Source: Podospora bellae-mahoneyi
Taxonomy: Eukaryota; Ascomycota; Sordariomycetes; Sordariales; Podosporaceae
Direction of reading: 5' to 3'
DNA length: 64,000 bases
Assembly: GCF_035222275.1 (NCBI RefSeq)
Contig: NW_026946359.1
Coordinates: 4,278,001-4,342,000, forward strand
Translations under genes and position numbers: made by a program
Notes under the pieces: model-generated
What the model was told of the DNA's origin: nothing
Database searches by the model: none
Seen by the model: only the letters and a program-made list of their open reading frames with translations
Part shown: positions 57,150 through 64,000 of the stretch, piece by piece
Layout of the letters: each line of letters begins with the position of its first letter
Position numbering within the stretch: the stretch's first letter is position 1

Positions 57150-60100
57150 TTACCAGTCAAAATCCGACGACCCCCCGGCATCTTCCATCTCTATATCCTC
57201 TTCCTCGCCTTCCATCTCACAATCACCACTGAGGCCGCCATCCTCACCGACATACTCTGCGAGACCATCAAGAGCCGCCTGCCTAGCATCTCGCATTGCC
57301 TGCTCCAACATGGCCCTCACATCAATAGACGGGTCCCCGTTCTTAGCTCTCTCCAACACACCTCTAGGCAGCGTGAGAAGCCACCTTGTCAAAAAAGTTG
57401 CCTCGATCTGCCTTTGCAACTCTTCACCCGAGAGCCTTGCTGGCACCTGCGTCAAGCCGACCCCAGCCTCCAACATCTCAACAATCTCATCCGCTCGATT
57501 CAGAATGCGGGCCGGTATGCCTCGCATCTCGGCACACTTTATTCCCAAACTTGATGGGCCCCGCCCCGGCAAGAGACGATGCAAGTATGTGACCTGGTCC
57601 TCGATCGCATCTACTCCCAGGTTGAGACGAACATCCATGTGCGCCAAAGCAAGGTCGTCTTGTTGGTAGCCATCGAGTAGGCCATTTTCGAATACCTCAT
57701 GAAAGTGCGTTGCTGCAAGAACCTTTGGTTGCTGCGATTTCCCAAGCTCGATAAAATGGGACAGATATGAAGCGAGAAGAGCCGCGCCGTTTGATGCCGT
57801 GGTGCCCTTTCCAAACTCGTCGACTACAAGTAAGCTCCTCTTTGTGGCAAAATTCAACGCAAAAGCTGCCTGCTTTATATCGATCATAAAAGCACTTTGG
57901 TCGTCGAGAACTGTCTCGCGCGTCAGAATTCTCGTCAGTATGCGGTCCGTCAGACCTATTGTGGCTTTCCCTGCAGGGACAAAACTCCCCACATGGGCCA
58001 GCTGTACAATGAGCGCAACCTGTTTCATGTAGACGCTCTTGCCTGAATCATTGGGGCCGGTGAGTACTAACATACACGGCTTGCCTTCGTACACCGTAAA
58101 GTCTTCCTCGTCGGATACCTCGGAGCCAGACAACCCGGTACTAGAAGCGCGTTGGGACAAAGTCGAGAGGCGTGATGGGGCTTGTGTAGTTGGCCAGCTG
58201 AAAGCAATCTCTGGGGAGGATATGGATTGGGAAGCCGACCTGAAGCTTGCTTCAGTCCTCTGATAGTTTTCCAATTCGTCCATGGTGTTTTCCTTCTCTT
58301 CACCGCCCATATCTTCCTGGTCCGGGTCGAGGGACATGCGGTTATACCCGTCATCATTAACGAGGCTGTCATTGTACCAAAAACTGTCATTCATGTCCAA
58401 GTCGTGTGTGTTCTTGGTGGAGCATATAGAAGCGGTCTCATCAGCCCCTTCCATGCACTCGTCTTCGTCCAGGCTTCCATGTAGCTTGGTTTTCCCAAAT
58501 CCACCTCGCAAACTACAATTGTTGGGTATAAATGACGGAACTACCAACTCTTGGAGGGGGTGGCGTCCGTCGATAATGTCGATGATGTTGGAAGTGGTCA
58601 TGGTAGGTGCCACCCAGTTGTACTTTTCCGCCGCAGAGGCCAATGCTGACAGACTGTCAAGTTCAGCGTATATTTCCGAGGCGGCGAGGATTGCCTTTTC
58701 CTGCTCTCGAACATGGCCAGATAGCTCCATGACCAGAAGCATTTCTTCTTCGGTGATGTAGGATGGTAAGTCGCCATATTGTGAGTCGAGATCGTGCATC
58801 AGCTTGTTCTTGTAATAGGCGACTCCTTCGGTCACAAAGACCAGTTCCCATTCATCATCGAGGAGGTCATGCCCATAGTAGACCCCCACGCCGGTATCTG
58901 GCTTGATGGCAACACCGATAAGAAAGCCCGACTGTTCCATGACGGTGCAGTGTAGAATATGTTTGTTTGCCCACCTGGGAGCCTCCCTCGCAATGTTATC
59001 CCTGATATCAGGAAGCATATCACAGACCTCCGCCAACTCTTGCCTAAGCTGATCCAGTCCAGGGCTTGCACCCGACAAAATGATGGTACGTTGGCTGTCC
59101 TTGGAAGCCTCGAAGTCAAATGTTCTCATGATTTTGTCGGCAAGAAGAAGAAACGGACGAGGATCAATCGTGTCGCAGATCTGCAGAAATCAGTCAGCTT
59201 GAAGTTAGTTTTCAACATTGAAGTGCTAATGGCTTGCCTTGGAGATGATCTCAAGCCCCGAGGTGCGAACAAGTGAGGTCACGGCCTGGTGAACGTTGGC
59301 AGCAACTGTAGCAAAGCGAACCACAGCTTTCCAGTCGCCCATTCGGAGCGACAGATGGCCCCTTACACGATCCACGCCTTTCTTTACGTGGAGCAGCAGT
59401 GTCTTGGGACTCTTCAACCTCTTGAGCAGTTTGCGCATACTCTTCACGATTGAAACATTCTCCGGATCCAACATCATATGAATCGTCGACTGGCGTTGAT
59501 GTATCACGTCGAGGTTGAGACTTGGCCGCAGCAGCATCTGGCGCACTTTCTGCTTTCCCTGCGTCGTTGATGCCAGCGAGGCCAGAAGGTCCGCTACAGA
59601 GAGGTTTTCCTTGGCTCGTGGTTCGTCGCTAGACCCGCGGAGTCCAGGAATGGCTTGAATATGCGGACGTATAATGTTAAGAGATATCAGGGCATCGGCG
59701 CCGAGCAGCATGGTATCTGTGGAAAGGTTCATCTTGATACGTTTCACCCGGAACGGAACCTTCCCTTCTTCACCGGAGCCGGACTCTTCCTCCACTGCCC
59801 TTCGGCGTTCGAGGTCGGTGAGAACTGCCCCAGCACACCCTACAGAAAGCTGGCTTTCCAAATTGATGATTCTGGCCAGGCGCACAAGTTTGATATGGCT
59901 AGAAGACCCAATGCATTGAATAGGCTCTTCCTCTCCAGACTGCACCTGAAGGGGGTCGGGCTCTTGCGACTCGTCCGAGAAAATGCCGACATTAGCTAAT
60001 AGCTCTCTCGCTGTGTCGTAGTTGAACTGTGCTGAAACAAGGTGGCGTAGAATATACGGGCCTTTGTCTGTACGTGATGTCTGATCATCATCGAACTTTT

Positions 60101-61235
60101 GTGCGTTTGGTTCGAGAAATTGAACTAGTGAATCCGCTGCACGATTGGAAATGAGAACCGAGGTTGGCTCCAGGTGAAGGAGAAAGGTTTCAACAGTCTC
60201 TATGCCTCCCATGGCTATGTCGTCCTCAAGAAACAGCGTTTCATCCACGGCGCTATAGTAAGCACAGCCCACTTTGCCCTCTCGATCCATGTTGACGGCC
60301 ATGATGACTTCATTCAGAGTGTCATGGTCGTGGCTAACGCTTTCATCCACAGTTATGCCCCCATAGTACGAAGGAGTGTTGTGTCTCGAGCTCATGTACG
60401 TGAACTCCCGTGATTGCCATGACCGGCGCCTGGATGCTGCTCTCGAAGGCTCCGTGGAAGTCGTTACTGATGAAGTTGACGAGATGGAAAAGTATTGGCT
60501 CGACCGGATAGATGGAGTCTCTATCTGGGATTTTCTCCGCCGACGACTTCCTCCTGTGGCTGTCCAGGAGTTTGACCTGCTGCTTTTGGATTCTTTGGAG
60601 ATGCCAGACCGCAAAGTGGACTTTGAACGTCGGGAAGGAGATGAGGACCTCGAGTGCCGCGAAGTAGACAGTGACCTTGAACGTCGCGACGATGACTTCG
60701 ACCTACCATTGGCAGAGGGAGTGGTGCTCGTAGAGGAAGATCGAGAACTCCTCTGGCGGACCTGTTCTCGTGAGCTTCTGGACGGATGGCTGCTAGTATG
60801 ATGTCGCGATTCATGTCGCGACAGCAAGGAATGGGACGCATTGTCCTGGTGAGAAGGCTGAGATTCTGCAAGTCTGTCTGCATCTTGATAATTTTGAGGG
60901 GTGAAGTAGCGAGAAGTTGACAATGATTCTGCATAGTCCGAAGACAATTGACGAGATGACGGCGTGTGATCCGTTAGGGCATAACCTGATGAAGCATATT
61001 CCGATGATCGATAGCTCAAAGATGTATCAGGGGCGGGGTGTATGATATCTTCAGAACCAGAAAGGTTGTGCGATGCCGACAAAGTCCGGCCACGCTTGAC
61101 TGACGAGTCTAACAAGGATACCGGGGAGGAAGGGTAGTCGGAGGTCTGCGGGGAGAGCAAATGAGAAGCAGTCGAGTATGCACTCCTGGTGCTTCGGGCA
61201 CTCCGGCCGCTGCGGGCGCTTTCACTGGGTGGCAT
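57150..61235 (-). CDS. MSH5: MutS homologue MSH5 (meiotic crossover factor), with large insertions
   Basis: There are two exons, 61235-59238 and 59180-57150 (complement), encoding 1342 residues. The 57-nt intron has a GC donor (AAG|GCAAGC) and a normal CTGCAG acceptor; it joins GLEIISK to ICDTIDPRPFLL. The first about 290 residues are Ser/Arg-rich and disordered. The MutS core starts with IMAVNMDREGKVGCAYY. Lever and clamp parts follow; the ATPase has Walker A GPNDSGKS at about 1041-1048 and Walker B LLVVDEFGKGT. A polar Asp/Ser-rich insert of about 135 residues sits just before Walker A. The C-terminus ends acidic. MSH5 pairs with MSH4 to stabilise meiotic recombination intermediates. Typical MSH5 is about 850-900 residues. 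The start ATG follows CACAG, so an upstream exon cannot be ruled out. Confidence 0.92.
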
Positions 61236-61677
61236 CTGTGCTGTTCGTACAGCTTTGGCATTGAAGTGAGGTAGGGCTGACTGATAGTCGAGATGCCGAC
61301 TAAAGCTGTTGTACTGGTCGTGGGTGATTCAGAGGTAAAATCCCCGACTGGGTCCAGAATCCGCGACACAGGGCTAAGGCAGAAACATAACATATACAAC
61401 AGAAGGGGATTCTCGGATGTTAAAAGGGATGATTGAAGAAAATACAGGCGGTAAAGCGGACAAAACATCTCGGGCTGTCTTGTGTGTTGCTGTATTTTGG
61501 GAGGAAGGAGCTTCCTGCCCCAAACCCCCTCCTTCCTGCTGAAGCATGACACACTCACAAGTAAAAATTGGGTATCGATTCCTGCTGTACTTCGTCCTCA
61601 ACAAAACCATCTAGCAGAGGTAGAAAATATCAAAACAATCATGGATCATGTTCCAAGCAATCCAGTGATCCCCACCC
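61236..61677. other. Upstream region of MSH5 and 3' flank of EMC5
   Basis: No supported coding frame. It contains the MSH5 promoter or leader. Confidence 0.45.
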
Positions 61678-62171
61678 TCACTTTTGCTCTTGCCCCTGAC
61701 CTTTCACCCACTCGGTAAACTCATTGCGTTGCTTCCGAATATCCACAAAGTTTGGCCTACCCTCAATGTACGCGAACGGATTGCCCAAGTAGTCCCGGTT
61801 CACCTGCCCGTTGTTGTCCTTGAACCCGTCCTCGCCCTCCCTTTCAATCTTCCCAGCCCACTCGCGCCACTGGATCGGGCGCATGGGGGATGTGCCGAGA
61901 ACCAGGCCGACAAGAATAACCAGAATAGCAACAGCCGTTTCGATCGCGATATCCATCGGCAGGGATGTGGCAGCGGTGGGAGTTAACGTCAATGCTGCCG
62001 AGGTGGCAGCTCGGAACGACTGCAGGGCCGAATGCTCCTGGGCCGAGTAGCACCTATCGGGGGAATTGTCAGCGCATTGCCCGTTCTGACGGCCGATGGG
62101 GAATGTCAAACTTACGCATGTGCGAGTAAAAGACTGCCAAAACCAGTGATGGACTTGGATATTAACGTCAT
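61678..62171 (-). CDS. EMC5: ER membrane protein complex subunit 5 (EMC5)
   Basis: There are two exons, 62171-62116 and 62053-61678 (complement), encoding 143 residues. The 62-nt intron is GTAAGT...CCGATAG and joins SLLLAHA to CYSAQEHSALQSF. The protein starts MTLISKSITGFGSLLLAHA, a first membrane helix. A second helix lies at about 49-70 (IAIETAVAILVILVGLVLGT). A conserved cytosolic part follows, with RPIQWREWAGKIEREG and NPFAYIEGRPNFVDIRKQR. EMC inserts tail-anchored and multi-span proteins into the ER membrane, and EMC5 forms part of its membrane core (established). The two-helix layout and the length match fungal Emc5/Kre27. Confidence 0.92.
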
Positions 62172-62902
62172 GGTGGAGGAATTTGGGTATATGCCTTTTG
62201 CTGTTGACTTGGAGATGCTTCTGGTGACGACGATGCCAACTGGTTGGGAGCACTCCGAGAAATGCCAAGGAAGCAGGGGCCACATCCCGATAGTTCCATA
62301 GCCGCAACGGTCCAGTTGTGTGCATGCACTTAAACGAAAACTTTCACCCCCTATTCTCATCTCCAAGACACGGTCCCAAGTACTCGGTTCTTTCATACAA
62401 ACCCATCCATCTTCCAAGAACTCAAGCTGACGGGAACCTGTCTTTCATTCAACCTGGCCTCTTTTTTTTCTGGCTGCTACAAGCTAGCGATGTTTCACAG
62501 ATCGGGACGGGGCGGGCTGGGCCACAAAATATGCATAATAGCATTATCTGGTGGCTCCTACAAAGAATCCTGATGTCCGAAAAACTACCAAAGAACAATA
62601 AAATTCCCTTTCACCACCCCCCTCGGATCCGAGGCTAACCTGAACAAAACAACGAAACAATGTAGCATGGAAAGATATGTACAACCAGATCAGTTTTCTG
62701 TGTCCCCTATCGACAGTAGTTTGCTTTCCTCCCCTTCTTTTGCGCTCGCTCTCTCCCTGCTTCTTTCTTGGTTCTGCCCCTTTCCCATATTGCCCTCCTC
62801 AAGAATGAGAAGATCTCAACTCGCTCCCTTTTTTTTGTGTCCACCCAATACTTTTTTCTTGAATAAATACAGCAGCTGTCATTTTTACGCCCGACTGAGT
62901 GA
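62172..62902. other. EMC5 upstream region and 3' flank of the HMG-box gene
   Basis: No supported gene. It is C/T-rich near 62.7-62.9 kb on the plus strand, opposite the HMG-box gene's 3' end. Confidence 0.5.
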
Positions 62903-64000
62903 CTATTGATCAGCCTTGGTTTCGGCCCAGTTGGCCTCAAAGTGCGCCCCTTCTGACAAAGGCTCCATCCGCCACTCGTCTGCCCCCCCGAGAAACTGGC
63001 TGTGCTGCTCAACCGAAAGTGTGTTGTCGAGCCCTAGGTTGAAGTGGGAGAACTGGTTCTCTGGGTCGTTGTTGGATGTCAGCTGGCCTGTTTGCCAACC
63101 ATGCTGCGAATTGTTGGTGCCGGCGAGCCCAGTGCCGTCGAAGAGGGTGGATATGGAATTGTTGATGTTGTTGAGGTTATTCGTTCCGTTGAAGAGCTCC
63201 TCGTGAGACATCAACGACGGATCGATACGGTGCTCAAAGCGGGGGGGCTGGGGTTGGGAATGACCCTGTGACTGGGATTGTGAATGAGCTTGTTGCTCGT
63301 GAGGAGGGCGTGTGTGTTGTGGGTGGTGGTATTGATTCAACTCGTAATGCGAGGGCAATCCGTGGGTGTGTTGTTGGAATGCCATACTCGGCGATGGCGT
63401 CTTGCGCATCAGAACATCCTCTATCATACCTGGGTGCAAGTGGCTCTTTTGGGTGTTCTGGATGTGGCTCTCGTAAAAGGTGTTCGTTAACCCTCGAGTG
63501 TCGTATGCGGACGGCATTGGTTTCCCCGGGTTGGAAAATTCAAAGGCCGATCGGTTCTGGTGATGAGGCCCCAGCCCGTGCAATCCCATCAGAGGGTGAT
63601 GGGTTGCGGCATAGACGGAGCGACTTGGAATGTAGTCCCCGTCGTCGTTGGGCGTGTTGGTAGCAGACCGCATCCGGGCCGCCGCGTGTTGCCAGTCGCC
63701 ATACTCATCCAAGTCCGAGGCTTCACTGTGGGCGTCGAAGTTTTCGTCGTACTTTGCTGGCTTGTGAGGTTTGGACGGCGTGAACTTGTAGTTCGGGTGC
63801 GCTTTTTGGTGGTTGTCACGTTCGAGGTCGGCCCAGGCTTTGAACTGCTGTCGGATATGCTCGGGCTCAAGTGGCCAGCTGGAACCGCAGACCCGTGAGA
63901 CGACCTGATGGTTGTGTTGAGACGCCCATTCTTTGGCACGTTGCTGATAGGCCTTGCGATACAGCATGAAGGCGTTCATGGGCCTTTTGACCTTGCCGGG
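62903..64000 (-). CDS. HMG-box transcription factor, FMF-1/Ste11-like (5' end outside window)
   Basis: The frame is open to the window edge and reads PGKVKRPMNAFMLYRKAYQQ from 64000, so the N-terminus is missing. The HMG box (about the first 75 residues seen) includes NHQVVSRVCGSSWPLEP and AHPNYKFTPSKP, a layout of the MATA_HMG/Ste11 group. Downstream is a His/Gln/Ser-rich, probably activating, region and an acidic end. Neurospora fmf-1 and Podospora relatives control sexual development and mating genes (established). The precise orthology is inferred from memory of the box sequence. MAT1-2-1 itself is shorter and lacks the long His/Gln-rich tail. The presence of MSH5 and EMC5 close by has no known functional link. 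Confidence 0.82.
   Translation of the reverse strand, partial: PGKVKRPMNAFMLYRKAYQQRAKEWASQHNHQVVSRVCGSSWPLEPEHIRQQFKAWADLERDNHQKAHPNYKFTPSKPHKPAKYDENFDAHSEASDLDEYGDWQHAAARMRSATNTPNDDGDYIPSRSVYAATHHPLMGLHGLGPHHQNRSAFEFSNPGKPMPSAYDTRGLTNTFYESHIQNTQKSHLHPGMIEDVLMRKTPSPSMAFQQHTHGLPSHYELNQYHHPQHTRPPHEQQAHSQSQSQGHSQPQPPRFEHRIDPSLMSHEELFNGTNNLNNINNSISTLFDGTGLAGTNNSQHGWQTGQLTSNNDPENQFSHFNLGLDNTLSVEQHSQFLGGADEWRMEPLSEGAHFEANWAETKADQ

Overview
The window reads as nuclear DNA of a filamentous ascomycete. Protein sequences and family choices (CFEM protein, small alpha-crystallin HSP30, an FMF-1/Ste11-like HMG box, MLH2- and MSH5-type repair proteins) suggest a Sordariomycete, probably a relative of Neurospora, Podospora or Chaetomium. 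That placement rests on remembered family resemblance, not on a search. Introns are short (54-197 nt), nearly all GT-AG, and most genes have 1-6 exons. I see no transposon, virus-like element, tRNA, rRNA or CRISPR array.

Layout: 1-2.5 kb holds the 3' end of a membrane protein gene and a CFEM/GPI surface protein. At 3.3-7.9 kb lie three translation genes in a row: the Rpl4 chaperone Acl4, an RWD protein like Gir2, and Puf6, the last two head to head. A single-pass membrane protein (about 8.6-9.4 kb), RPB4 (9.9-10.5 kb) and the PP2A regulatory B subunit (11.7-13.6 kb) follow. At 14.8-17.3 kb are a fungal protein of unknown role and a small secreted Cys-rich GPI protein. At 17.8-21.5 kb is a TRP-like channel, then an MLH2-type MutL homologue (22.6-25.7 kb) divergent from lumazine synthase RIB4 (26.5-27.3 kb). 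At 27.7-30.6 kb is a large disordered protein.

A gene-poor 5 kb stretch (30.6-35.6 kb) with a cluster of short tandem repeats precedes a Mn-type CDF transporter (35.6-37.5 kb). The phosphatidylinositol 4-kinase STT4 (38.1-44.1 kb) is divergent from the proteasome beta-6 gene PRE7 (44.7-45.6 kb). A second gene-poor stretch (45.6-48.6 kb) leads to an RRM-YTH protein (48.6-50.8 kb) and an HSP30-type small heat-shock gene with clear heat-shock elements. Then come a methyltransferase, a three-exon LSM6 gene, a nucleotidyltransferase-fold protein, MSH5 with a GC-AG intron, EMC5, and the 3' part of an HMG-box regulator running off the end.

The genes are mostly housekeeping: ribosome assembly, RNA polymerase II, U6 snRNA/mRNA decay, proteasome, ER membrane insertion, phosphoinositide synthesis and riboflavin. 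Sex/meiosis themes recur (MSH5, the MLH2-type MutL, the HMG-box factor). No obviously new system stands out. The most notable points are the divergent MLH2 with a T/TG microsatellite beside its start, the heavily expanded MSH5, the RRM-YTH reader, and a probable cysteine-rich ectodomain hidden upstream of the 8.8 kb membrane protein.
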